NCBI GenBank assembly: GCA_964550375.1
Contig: CAZJYX010000006.1
Coordinates: forward strand, 1 to 64,000
DNA length: 64,000 nucleotides
From: JAAYXS01 sp964550375
GTDB taxonomy: Bacteria > Planctomycetota > Phycisphaerae > UBA1845 > Fen-1342
Direction: 5' to 3'
This document shows, in pieces, positions 8,672 to 17,201 of this stretch (positions are counted from its first letter, which is position 1; each line of letters opens with the position of its first letter). Both the position numbers and the translations under genes were made by a program. The notes beneath the pieces were generated by a model. The model made no database searches. It was not told the DNA's origin and saw nothing but the letters and a program-made list of their open reading frames with translations.

Positions 8672-9490
8672 ATGCGGAGAATACGTGCGATCCTGGCTTG
8701 TGGCGTGGGTGTCGGCGTGCTGCTGTGCTCCTGCGGGAAGACCCAGGAACCGCCCGGACAGGACGCATTGCTGCTGGGTGACCAGCCGCAGGGTGCCCCC
8801 ATCGCAGCCCCCGCTTCCGACGTTGGGATTCTAGGCGACCAAACCCAATACCAGCCCGCCAGCCCGCCGACCGGCCGCAAGGCCGCCGCTGACACGGCGG
8901 CTGACTCCGGAGTCGCCGCCGGGAGCGGCCCCACGGCGGCCGCCCGGCAGGTCGTGGTGAACCTGCTGAACGACATTGAGTCTGGCGAGATTTCGTTGAT
9001 CCTGCGTGCTTTTGAGCCGGCGCAGGTGGAAGTGCTGCTGCAAGACAGCGATTTCCTGTACACCACGTATGAGTTCTACGAGCCGGTCGTCAGCACGCTG
9101 GCCGAGCAGCGCGGCGAGGCGGAACGCGAGCTGCTCAGTGCCACGCTGCGCAAGTTCGTGCTGGACAGCCTACACGTGGACCCGGTTAACGAGGAGACGG
9201 TGACGATTACGCCCAACCCGCTGTTGGTCATCCTCGGACCGGAGCGCACCACGCCTACGCTGACTGTGGCCCAGACCCCGGACGGTTGGAGAATCCGACT
9301 TGATAACCCCCTGACCGCCGAAGATGTGGCCGGGATGCGCGCCTTTCACGAACGTCTTCAGGATGCCCTGGATCTGCTTCTGGAAGCGCTCGAGGCCGGC
9401 GAGGTCGAAGCGCGGTCGGACATCGTCGCCGCCCTGGTCCAGGCGGTGCACGGACGGCAGTCGGAGCCGCCGCCGCCCGCGGCGCCGTGA
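8672..9490 (+). CDS. Lipoprotein of unknown function
   Basis: 272 residues from ATG 8672; a TTG 30 bases earlier is in frame, but the lipobox position (VLLCSC) favours the ATG, which has GAGGGTGAAG before it. After the lipid Cys comes a long Gly/Pro/Ala linker (about residues 25-85). A folded domain follows, with an acidic C-terminal helix (LDLLLEALEAGEVEA). No catalytic motif recognised. Confidence 0.6.
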   Translation: MRRIRAILACGVGVGVLLCSCGKTQEPPGQDALLLGDQPQGAPIAAPASDVGILGDQTQYQPASPPTGRKAAADTAADSGVAAGSGPTAAARQVVVNLLNDIESGEISLILRAFEPAQVEVLLQDSDFLYTTYEFYEPVVSTLAEQRGEAERELLSATLRKFVLDSLHVDPVNEETVTITPNPLLVILGPERTTPTLTVAQTPDGWRIRLDNPLTAEDVAGMRAFHERLQDALDLLLEALEAGEVEARSDIVAALVQAVHGRQSEPPPPAAP

Positions 9491-9583
9491 GAGTAATCTG
9501 TCGGCTCCGAGTACGTCCGGCTGGTCCCGCGAGGTGACCGGCTCGGGAATTCGAAGGTCTATGCGTTTCAGGAGGGCCGCTCT

Positions 9584-10015
9584 GTGGGCACCGTCTCCTG
9601 GGAACAACTGACAGCGCTGACGTCGGCTGTCGAGTCGCACGACTTCCTGCGCCGGCTGGTCGATGCGATCGAGCAATATCACCGGCTGGTCTTCTACTCC
9701 GTACGGAACGCGGACTGGAACCTGGTGCGCGACTCGGCTCGGCAAATCCTCATCGCCGAGATCGTCACGCGCCACGCCGGCAACATCGACGGCATCTACC
9801 ATGCTCTCCGGGCCATGGAGCACGCCGGCCGCTCATGGAGCGCGGCGATTACGGAACTGGCCGGCCGCATTCATTCTTACTACACCACGCCGCTGGGCGT
9901 CGTCCTCCGCAAGGACCTCTTCGGCGAGCGGGCCGTTTTCATTACGCCTGACGCGCATGAGTGGATTCGGCGCCACGAGGGCGTGAGCGCCACCGGAGCA
10001 ACGTCAGAATCATGA
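9584..10015 (+). CDS. Unrecognised 143-residue protein coupled to the YhaM-like exoribonuclease
   Basis: GTG 9584 start with AGGAGGG about 8 bases upstream. A soluble, mostly helical protein with Tyr/His/Arg-rich stretches (VDAIEQYHRLVFYSVRNADW; RIHSYYTTPLGVVL). No signal peptide, no membrane segment and no known motif. Its TGA overlaps the ATG of the downstream gene (ATGA), so translation is coupled and a shared role in RNA metabolism is possible. Confidence 0.55.
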   Translation: MGTVSWEQLTALTSAVESHDFLRRLVDAIEQYHRLVFYSVRNADWNLVRDSARQILIAEIVTRHAGNIDGIYHALRAMEHAGRSWSAAITELAGRIHSYYTTPLGVVLRKDLFGERAVFITPDAHEWIRRHEGVSATGATSES

Positions 10016-11019
10016 CAACCAGCCAGCAGACCACCCGCCGCAACGTCAGTGATCTGAAGCCCGGCGAACGGCTCGAGGATCAGACCTTCCGCATCGCCCA
10101 GAAGGAGCTGCGCACTACCTCCAACGGCAGCCTCTATATCCATGTGGTCTTGGCGGACGCGACCGGCGAGGTGCTCGGCCGGATGTGGAATGCCTCCCAG
10201 GAGTACTACGACGCCATCCCGGAAGGCGGCTTCATGGCCTTTACCGGCCGCGTGGAGAGCTACCGGGGCAAGCCGCAGTTTATCATCGACGGCGGCCGAC
10301 CCGTTGATCAGCGCACCTTCGACCCCAGCGATTTCCTGCCCGCCACAAAGGGCGACGTGGACGCGATGTGGCAGGAGGTCAAGGAAATCCTGCGCAGCGT
10401 CAGGCAGCCGGATCTGCTGGCTCTGGTGGGCAAGTTCATCAACGACGAGACGCTGGCCGCCGGCTTCCGCCGGGCCCCGGCCGCCGTAGCCATGCACCAT
10501 GCCCACCTCGGTGGTCTGCTCGAGCACACGCTCAGCCTGCTGCGGTTGGCGCGCGTCGTCTGCCCGCTCTATCCGCGCGTCAGTCAGGACCTCGTGCTGG
10601 CCGGCATCCTCCTGCACGACATCGGCAAGGTGCAGGAACTCGCCTATTCGACGAACTTCGAATACACGAACGAAGGGCAACTGATCGGCCACATCACCCA
10701 GGCGGTCCTGTCGATCCACGATAAGTGCGCCCAGGTCAGTGCCGACACCGGCCGGCCTTTCCCGCCCGCTATCGAGATGGCGCTCAAGCACATCATCCTC
10801 GCCCATCACGGCAAGTACGAGTTTGGCAGCCCGCGCCTCCCGGCCACCGCCGAGGCCCTGATGATCCACTACCTGGACAACTTGGACGCCAAGCTCACGA
10901 TGATGTTCGAAGCCATCGACGGCGACCCGGACAAGCAGAGCGATTGGACCAGCTTCGTTCGGGCGCTGGAGACCAAGGTCTTCAAGCCGGACGTGATGAG
11001 TGACCGCCCCACCACCTGA
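10012..11019 (+). CDS. YhaM-family 3'-5' exoribonuclease-like protein (OB fold + HD domain)
   Basis: 335 residues from ATG 10012. The N-terminal OB/tRNA_anti fold (about 10-95) is followed by a linker and an HD hydrolase domain: HHAHLGGLLEHT near residue 162 and LLHDIGKV near residue 201, then the later His pair ILAHHGKYEFGSPRLP. Length and order match YhaM of Firmicutes (about 314 residues), an exonuclease acting on RNA and ssDNA with Mn2+. The HD metal ligands look complete. In vivo substrates cannot be read from the sequence. Confidence 0.82.
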   Translation: MTTSQQTTRRNVSDLKPGERLEDQTFRIAQKELRTTSNGSLYIHVVLADATGEVLGRMWNASQEYYDAIPEGGFMAFTGRVESYRGKPQFIIDGGRPVDQRTFDPSDFLPATKGDVDAMWQEVKEILRSVRQPDLLALVGKFINDETLAAGFRRAPAAVAMHHAHLGGLLEHTLSLLRLARVVCPLYPRVSQDLVLAGILLHDIGKVQELAYSTNFEYTNEGQLIGHITQAVLSIHDKCAQVSADTGRPFPPAIEMALKHIILAHHGKYEFGSPRLPATAEALMIHYLDNLDAKLTMMFEAIDGDPDKQSDWTSFVRALETKVFKPDVMSDRPTT

Positions 11020-11249
11020 GCCGCCACTGGCCGGACATGCTGTCTCAGGCCTCTCCGGGAGCGCTCCTGAACAGCGCTGTTCCAGCGCACAATCACACCG
11101 AATCCCCCGCCGGCGCGTGGATGCCGGCAGGGCCCGGGCCATACCATGCGCGCCAGGCGTCAGCGTAGTCGAGTGTTGAATGCCCGCCAGCTCATGTCCG
11201 ATAGGACAGTTGCCCCAGCCAGGCATGGCGGGAATGGAATGCAGCCGTT

Positions 11250-11858
11250 ATGTGCGATACTTCGCCCACTTCAACCTATCGCGACGAGGTGATTCGCAAG
11301 ACTATCCACGTCGCCTCGGTGCTCTGCCCGCTCATCTACGCCTTCATCGACCGCGAGCTCATGCTCTGGCTGGCCACGCCGCTGGCGCTGGCGTTCATCG
11401 CCGCGGATATCCTGCGGCAGGTCCATCCCAGCCTGCGCGGATTCTATGATCGTCGTTTCGGCCAACTGATGCGCCGGGACGAGAACCAGCGCCTCTGCGG
11501 CGCTTCGCACGTCATGATCGCCGTTGTGCTGTGCGTTTGGCTGTTTCCCAAGCAGGTGGCCATCGCCGCCATGCTCTTCATGTCCGTGTCGGACGCGCTG
11601 GCCTCACTGGTCGGGCAATGGGTCGGTGGGCCGCGCTGGTTCAATGCCAGCCTGTCCGGCAGCTCCGCCTTCCTGCTCTCAGCGCTGTTGATCGCCTTGC
11701 CGCTTCTGTGGGGTCACCCATTGGCCGCCGTGTGCGGCGCGCTGACAGCTACCGTGGTCGAGGCGTTGCCGCTGCGCGTCGGTCAGGCCCGCATCGACGA
11801 CAACATCAGCGTGCCGCTCAGCGGCGGCCTGGTCATGTGGCTGCTGTACACCCCCTGA
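11250..11858 (+). CDS. CTP-dependent polyprenol/phytol/diacylglycerol kinase-like membrane protein
   Basis: 202 residues with about six membrane segments. Hallmarks of the SEC59/VTE5/Dgk1 group: an N-terminal RKTIHV, then MSVSDALASLVGQWVGG, then DDNISVPLSGG near the end. The family transfers phosphate from CTP to dolichol, phytol or diacylglycerol at the membrane. Which lipid is used here is unknown. It probably forms a single-gene unit. The 230 bases before it hold no supported gene. Confidence 0.75.
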   Translation: MCDTSPTSTYRDEVIRKTIHVASVLCPLIYAFIDRELMLWLATPLALAFIAADILRQVHPSLRGFYDRRFGQLMRRDENQRLCGASHVMIAVVLCVWLFPKQVAIAAMLFMSVSDALASLVGQWVGGPRWFNASLSGSSAFLLSALLIALPLLWGHPLAAVCGALTATVVEALPLRVGQARIDDNISVPLSGGLVMWLLYTP

Positions 11859-11896
11859 AAACCCCCGCGCACCACTACCCCCAGCCTCCGACCAGC

Positions 11897-12685
11897 TCAC
11901 GACAGCACGTACACGCTTTCGCCCAGCACGTCGCGCAGCAGGTTGTCCCGCGGGAAGGGCGAGCCCACGTGCTGCCGAAAACCCTCCCCGTACGCGCGGC
12001 CGATCCGCTCGCCGCGCCGCTTCGCCCAGCAACGCACCTCGTCCACGTACCAGCCCACGCCGCGGTACGCCTCGGCTTCGCCCGCATCCGGAACGTACTG
12101 CGCCAGCAGCCGCTCCTTGAGCTCCATGGCCGGCGTGATCTCGACGATCAGCGTTGGATCGACCGGCCGGCCGAATACGTCTATGAGCTCGAACGGGTCG
12201 AAGTAGTACAGGTGCGGTATGCGGCCCGTGGCCGCCGCCCCCTCCGGCCCGAAGTCCGGCGTCGCATACTCCTGAACCGGGGCCGCGAAACATGCTTGCC
12301 GCAGCAGACGCGACGTCTCCTCGTGGTCCGGGGTGGCGTCCTGCGGTCCGTGCGTCAACACCAGCGCCGGCCGCACGGCCCGCACGAGGGCCGTCACCCG
12401 CCGGCAGGCCTCGTCGCTGTATACGACCCCGAACTCGGACATCTCCAGGCAAACACACTCCGCGTCCAGCACGCCGGCCGCCCGGCGCATCTGCTCATGA
12501 CGTACCCGTCCAAGCGGACCGTTAACGCCCGCCCGCGGCTCCGGATCCCCGGAGGTCAACGCCCCGATTACGACCCGCCAGCCGCGCTGCCGGAGCAACG
12601 CCAGCGTGCCGGCGGACAGCAGCTCGACATTGTCGGGATGGGCACCAACCGCCAGGACCACCGGCTGTTCGACGAGCGACGTCAT
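11897..12685 (-). CDS. PIG-L/LmbE-family N-deacetylase-like protein
   Basis: 262 residues from ATG 12685 (a GTG at 12694 is in frame). The N-terminal strand VVLAVGAHPDNVE is the first zinc motif, where most members have A-H-P-D-D; the second Asp is Asn here. The second motif THGPQDATPDHEETSRLL is complete, including the later zinc His. The family removes acetyl groups from GlcNAc-type sugars (MshB, BshB, PIG-L). The Asn change falls at a residue that binds zinc in MshB, so activity or metal binding may differ. Divergent from the radical SAM gene. Confidence 0.8.
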   Translation of the reverse strand: MTSLVEQPVVLAVGAHPDNVELLSAGTLALLRQRGWRVVIGALTSGDPEPRAGVNGPLGRVRHEQMRRAAGVLDAECVCLEMSEFGVVYSDEACRRVTALVRAVRPALVLTHGPQDATPDHEETSRLLRQACFAAPVQEYATPDFGPEGAAATGRIPHLYYFDPFELIDVFGRPVDPTLIVEITPAMELKERLLAQYVPDAGEAEAYRGVGWYVDEVRCWAKRRGERIGRAYGEGFRQHVGSPFPRDNLLRDVLGESVYVLS

Positions 12686-12746
12686 GGCGGTCACGGTACA
12701 CCAAAAACCTGCGTCCCTCCAGGCCGGGACCGGCCGCGCGCGCGGT

Positions 12747-12752
12747 TACAAT
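12747..12752 (+). promoter_or_regulatory. -10-like TACAAT box upstream of the radical SAM gene
   Basis: GGTTACAATGG, with TACAAT 40 bases before ATG 12793. The box upstream of the gene at 32412 has the same TTACAATG core. Confidence 0.4.
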
Positions 12753-12792
12753 GGTCCCGCGCCGGCCGGAACGCCGGCACGTGTCCGCAACT

Positions 12793-13758
12793 ATGAACGA
12801 CGAGCGCTTCATCACCGCCGATGCCCTCCCCTCCTATCTGAACCCCGCGGTTCGGGCGACGCTGCCCGCCAGGCTCCAGGCCGCCCGCGCTGAACTGCAG
12901 GCCTGCCGCGCCTGCCCGCGCGAGTGCGCGGTCCACCGCGCCGCCGATCGCCTCGGCTACTGCCGCATCGGCCGCCACGCGCGCGTCAGCTCCGCCGCGC
13001 CACACTTCGGGGAAGAACAATGCCTGCGCGGCTTGGGCGGCTCCGGCACCATCTTCTTCAGCGGCTGCAACCTGCACTGCGTCTTCTGCCAGAACTGGGA
13101 CATCTCGCAGCAACAGGGCGGCCGGGCCATGTCACCCCACGAACTGGCCGACACCATGCTGGCCCTGCAAGCGGCCGGCTGCCACAACGTGAACCTGGTC
13201 ACGCCTGAGCACGTGGTTCCGCAAGTCGTCGAGGCCCTCGTCGTCGCGATAGAGAGCGGCTTGCGAGTACCGGTCGTGTACAACACCAGCGCTTATGACG
13301 CCCTCGGCTCAATAGCGCTCCTGGACGGGCTGGTCGACATCTACATGCCGGATTTCAAGTTCTGGAGCAGCGCCTCGGCCGGTCGGCTCTGCCACGCCCC
13401 CGACTATCCCGAACACGCCCGCGCCGCGATTCACGAGATGCATCGCCAAGTGGGTGACCTCCGCTTCACCCAGGACGGAATCGCCTGCCGCGGCCTGTTG
13501 GTCCGCCACCTGGTCATGCCCGGCTTGGTGTCGGAAAGCGCGGCGATCTTCGCCTGGCTTGCAACACAACTATCGCTCGACACGTACGTTAACATCATGG
13601 CCCAGTATCGGCCGGAGAATGAGGTCGGCCTACGACACATCGGCTCGGACGGCACACCCGCCGCTCAATTCGCCGACATCAATCGCCGGCCAACGGCGGC
13701 GGAGCTTACGTCGGCCTACGAGGCCGCACGCTCCGCCGGCCTGTGGCGCTTCGACTAG
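12793..13758 (+). CDS. PflA-like radical SAM protein
   Basis: 321 residues from ATG 12793; a -10-like box 40 bases upstream supports this start. An N-terminal Cys set (ACRACPRECAVHR and GYCRIG) precedes the radical SAM cluster motif CNLHCVFC near residue 95, within IFFSGCNLHCVFCQNWDISQ. Later blocks (NVNLVTPEHVVP; PVVYNTSAYD; IYMPDFKFW) match the COG1313 group of uncharacterised pyruvate formate-lyase activase-like proteins. The enzyme would bind one [4Fe-4S] and SAM. Target protein unknown; no glycyl-radical enzyme is next to it. Confidence 0.85.
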   Translation: MNDERFITADALPSYLNPAVRATLPARLQAARAELQACRACPRECAVHRAADRLGYCRIGRHARVSSAAPHFGEEQCLRGLGGSGTIFFSGCNLHCVFCQNWDISQQQGGRAMSPHELADTMLALQAAGCHNVNLVTPEHVVPQVVEALVVAIESGLRVPVVYNTSAYDALGSIALLDGLVDIYMPDFKFWSSASAGRLCHAPDYPEHARAAIHEMHRQVGDLRFTQDGIACRGLLVRHLVMPGLVSESAAIFAWLATQLSLDTYVNIMAQYRPENEVGLRHIGSDGTPAAQFADINRRPTAAELTSAYEAARSAGLWRFD

Positions 13759-14156
13759 CGCCAGCCACGTTGTTTGAAAAGGCCGGCACATGACGGCGAA
13801 GGGGGGCAGATTGGCCAATCGAAGACAAGGCCGCTCTGGGATTGGACTTACCGCGACGCACCCGTGCAACGTGCGGCGGGCGTTTCCCCTTGTGAAGCCC
13901 GCGTGGCTGGGCGCAGGTGAGCGCCACGGCAGACCGGGCCTGAAGCGGTTTGGCGAACCGCCAACTTTTCTTCTTTTTTTTCGGCCATTTGGCTGCGTGC
14001 CGGCACTGACATTATGTCCGACTGCCTGCGCGCCGGATGCCGCACCACGGCCACGGCAAGGATGGATTGCTGCCCTGGTCTGGTAGCGCGGCTGTGAGGG
14101 TTGTGTGCCAGCCGGTGCGCAACATTAGTTGGACACAGAGCTTAGGAGGCCAAGCC
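13759..14156. other. Intergenic region with hairpins and an intrinsic terminator
   Basis: No supported gene. It contains a GCGGGC/GCCCGC stem near 13873-13900, a nested GTGGC/GGCGC...GCGCC hairpin near 13903-13928, and the T-rich terminator at 13945-13981. It may encode a small RNA or a leader. A good ribosome binding site (AGGAGG, 14145-14150) at the right end belongs to the next gene. Confidence 0.5.
13945..13981 (+). terminator. Rho-independent terminator
   Basis: Stem GCGGTT / AACCGC with loop TGGCG (13945-13961), followed by CAACTTTTCTTC and eight T. The best intrinsic terminator in the window. It lies 187 bases after the radical SAM stop and 175 bases before the beta-helix start, so it may end a separate small transcript. 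Confidence 0.7.
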
Positions 14157-16019
14157 ATGCGACGAGCAATCTGCGTGGTGGTTATCGGGCTAATCGCCTT
14201 GCCCGTGACCATCAGCCTGGGGCAGCAGACCATCCATGTCAGCGCCCTGGCGGGGGATGATGGTTGGAGCGGGCTGTGCGCGGAGTGGGACGGCGGCACC
14301 TGCGGCCCGAAGGCCACCATTCAGGCCGGCATCGACGCCGCGGCCGGCGGGGACACGGTGCTTGTGGCCGCCGGCACGTACAGCGGGCCCGGCAACATCA
14401 ACCTGGACTTCGCCGGCAAGCCGATCACGGTGCGCAGCGCTGCGGGCGACCCGGCCACGTGCATAATCGACTGCGAGCGCAGCGGCCGTGGATTCTACTT
14501 CCACAGCGGTGAAGCGGCCGCGGCGGTGGTGGAAGGCTTCACTATCCGGCAGGCGTCTGTGCCGGATCCACTGTCCGATCCGGTTGGCGCGGCCGGCGCC
14601 GGCATCTGCATCGTGGGCAGCAGCCCGACGATTCGTAACTGCATCATCACGCTCTGCTTGGTCCAGGGCAGTTGGAGCCTGGACTACCGGCGGCCAGGCT
14701 ACGGCGCCGGCATCTTCTGCGACAACGGCAGCCCGACGATAATTGAATGCGTCATTGCGGAGAACAAGGCCCGCGGTTCGGGCCGCGAAGAGGGAGCGTT
14801 TGGCGGCGGCATCTGCATCAGCAACTTCAGCAACGCCCGGATCATAAACTGCGACATTCGCGACAACAGAAGTGAGGAGTTCTACGGCCCGTCGCGGGGC
14901 GGCGGAATCCACTGCGACACCGGCAGCACCGTACTTATCACTGGCTGCACGATCACGGGGAACGAAGCCCGCAACGGCGCCGGCATCAGTTGCGTGGACA
15001 GTGACGTCGTGATCCGGGCCTGCCACGTGCAGGGCAACAGGCCAGAGAGTCTTTACGAGCCAAGCGGCAGCGGCGGCGGCATCTACTTCAACGGCGGCAA
15101 CTCGGTTGTGGACGGCTGCGAGATCACGCAGAACTCTGCCTACTTGGGTGCCGGCGTGTACGGCACGCGCGGCCACGTCCTGCTGAAGAACTGCCTCATC
15201 CATGACAACGACGGCCATGCGGGCGCCGGCCTGCACGCCGAGTGGTACGGGAACGTCACCGCGCAGGGCTGCCGTTTCCTGTCGAACGGTGAGCGGAGCA
15301 ACATAGAATCGCGCGGCGCCGGCTACGTGGTGCTCAGGAGCTGCCTGATCGCTCACAGTCACTGGGCCGTCTGTGCGCACGCCTACGCGGACGTCACGGT
15401 GTCCCATTGCACGCTGGTCAACAATGCCGTGGGAGTCGTTGCGCATTATGACGCCAACGGCGAGGTCGTCGGCTCCGTCCTGTGGGACAACGAGACGTCC
15501 ATCGTGCTGAAGGCTACGGCCGGGGAGCCGGCCCAGGCTGAGGTCTGGCACAGCAACGTGCAGGGCGGCCCGGATGGCGCTGACGTACGGGAAGGCTGCA
15601 CGCTGACCTGGGGCCCGAACAACATCGACGCCGACCCGCAGTTCGTGAATGCCGCCGGCGGCGACTTCCATCTGGCGGCCGCCTCGCCGTGCATCGACGC
15701 CGGCCCGCCGGACTATGTCCTATTGCCGGGTGATATGGATATGGACGGCGAGTTCCGCGCGTGGAATGCCACTGGCGGCGGTCCGGGCATCATCGATATC
15801 GGCGCGGACGAGTTCGGCTCGTTCCGCTACGCCGATCTCAACTGTGACGGGCTGCTCAATGTCTTCGATATCGATCCGTTCATCCTGGCCCTGACGAACC
15901 CCGCCGCGTACGCCCTGGTCCACCCGAACTGCTACTACCTGTTGGCGGATCTGAACGGCGATGGCCTGGTGAATGTCTTTGACATTGACGTGTTCGTGGC
16001 AACTCTGACCGGACGTTAG
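14157..16019 (+). CDS. Secreted right-handed beta-helix protein with C-terminal dockerin-like repeats
   Basis: 620 residues from ATG 14157, with AGGAGG 6 bases upstream. A signal peptide of about 22 residues ends near SLGQQ. The N-terminal block TIHVSALAGDDGWSG...ATIQAGIDAA is typical of pectate-lyase-like parallel beta-helix proteins, followed by many short NNGG/GxGI coils with conserved Cys (for example GGGIYFNGGNSVVDGCEITQ). The tail carries two Ca-binding repeats, DLNCDGLLNVFDIDPF and DLNGDGLVNVFDIDVF, close to dockerin type I. No catalytic residues can be assigned. Probably a secreted polysaccharide-binding or -cleaving protein. The pilin-like gene follows 54 bases later. Confidence 0.82.
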   Translation: MRRAICVVVIGLIALPVTISLGQQTIHVSALAGDDGWSGLCAEWDGGTCGPKATIQAGIDAAAGGDTVLVAAGTYSGPGNINLDFAGKPITVRSAAGDPATCIIDCERSGRGFYFHSGEAAAAVVEGFTIRQASVPDPLSDPVGAAGAGICIVGSSPTIRNCIITLCLVQGSWSLDYRRPGYGAGIFCDNGSPTIIECVIAENKARGSGREEGAFGGGICISNFSNARIINCDIRDNRSEEFYGPSRGGGIHCDTGSTVLITGCTITGNEARNGAGISCVDSDVVIRACHVQGNRPESLYEPSGSGGGIYFNGGNSVVDGCEITQNSAYLGAGVYGTRGHVLLKNCLIHDNDGHAGAGLHAEWYGNVTAQGCRFLSNGERSNIESRGAGYVVLRSCLIAHSHWAVCAHAYADVTVSHCTLVNNAVGVVAHYDANGEVVGSVLWDNETSIVLKATAGEPAQAEVWHSNVQGGPDGADVREGCTLTWGPNNIDADPQFVNAAGGDFHLAAASPCIDAGPPDYVLLPGDMDMDGEFRAWNATGGGPGIIDIGADEFGSFRYADLNCDGLLNVFDIDPFILALTNPAAYALVHPNCYYLLADLNGDGLVNVFDIDVFVATLTGR

Positions 16020-16073
16020 ACAACCCCGGCGGCGCATGGTGACCGTGGCTGCTGATGGCATAAGGAGTTTGAG

Positions 16074-17135
16074 ATGTCTACCAAGCACAACAGGCCGGCG
16101 CTGACGATCACCGAACTGGCCGTGGTCGGGATCATGCTGGTTGTACTGACCGCGGTAGTGTTGCCCGGCGTGGCGGCGGTGAGCCGGCGTGACGCCGGAG
16201 CCACATGTTTGTCGAACCTGGGGCAGCTCGGCCAGGCCTCGTTGATGTATGCGAGCGATGATCCCCGCTCACTCATCGTGCCCATGCACAGGATGGACGT
16301 GTCCAGCGAACATTCTTTGGGTTTTCCGGCGTCGTCCCCCGTGCTCACCGCGGCCCTGGCGAGCGTGTTTGGCGGGCGCACGCCGATAACGCCCACGCCT
16401 GTCTTCGGCGGTGATGTCACCGTCCTTATGGAAGCCGAGCTGTGGGGCACGCCCACGCGACCGCTCAACCCGTACGTGGCGGGCAACCGTTCGCGCGGAG
16501 GCGATTGGCTGGAGGTCTTTCACTGCCCCGCCGACATTGGTTATCCAGAAGGAATTGCGTCCTGGCATCCCGATTTCCAGCCCGCGCCCCCGGAAGCCGC
16601 CGGAATTCCGTGCTTCGATTTCCTCGGCAACAGTTACCGCGCTAACACTTGTGGCGTGTTCTGGCGTGTAGGATCCATAGTGCGGGGATCGTTTTCGGTC
16701 GGCCCGAAGGGCCACACGCCGGCCCAGATTCTCAATCCGGCCAGGGTTGTCCTCTACTCTGACCCGCTGTTCTACGCCACCACGCGATTGGCAGCTTTCG
16801 GCATCGAGTTCGAGCCATTTCCAGGCTGGCATGGCGAAATGATGGCGGACAACGTCGTGTATTGTGACGGCTCAGCCCGGCTGACCGCATTGGACGAACT
16901 GTACGAATTCGACGAGGAGGAACTGGCGGACATGGACTACTGCCAGGATTTCGATCCGCCCTCGTTTCTGCGTCGCGGGCCGACGTGGCAGATGGACTGC
17001 TACCCGGCGCCCGGGGCACTCACCAAGACGTACAGCTTCGTAAAGCACCGATCCATATTCCCTATGGATCTTATTAGCAACATGACCGGCTGGCCGTTCA
17101 CGGGGTTCACTCAGAACGAATCGCCGTTCCAATGA
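16074..17135 (+). CDS. Type II pseudopilin/DUF1559-like protein with atypical cleavage site
   Basis: 353 residues from ATG 16074, with AAGGAG about 8 bases before it. The N-terminus, a 9-residue basic leader then LTITELAVVGIMLVVLTAVV, is a class III prepilin helix with Glu at +5, but the residue before the cut is Ala rather than Gly. The head has paired Cys and, near residue 265, DNVVYCDGSA, which resembles the DG motif at the end of planctomycete DUF1559 pilin-like proteins. The C-terminal 80 residues are Asp/Glu-rich, then unusual. Likely exported; role unknown. Confidence 0.72.
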   Translation: MSTKHNRPALTITELAVVGIMLVVLTAVVLPGVAAVSRRDAGATCLSNLGQLGQASLMYASDDPRSLIVPMHRMDVSSEHSLGFPASSPVLTAALASVFGGRTPITPTPVFGGDVTVLMEAELWGTPTRPLNPYVAGNRSRGGDWLEVFHCPADIGYPEGIASWHPDFQPAPPEAAGIPCFDFLGNSYRANTCGVFWRVGSIVRGSFSVGPKGHTPAQILNPARVVLYSDPLFYATTRLAAFGIEFEPFPGWHGEMMADNVVYCDGSARLTALDELYEFDEEELADMDYCQDFDPPSFLRRGPTWQMDCYPAPGALTKTYSFVKHRSIFPMDLISNMTGWPFTGFTQNESPFQ

Positions 17136-17201
17136 TGTCCCTGGGCCGGCCCATGCCACGCGGAACACTCGTTGTTGTTTCCGGCCAGCGCGGCGGCGGC
17201 A

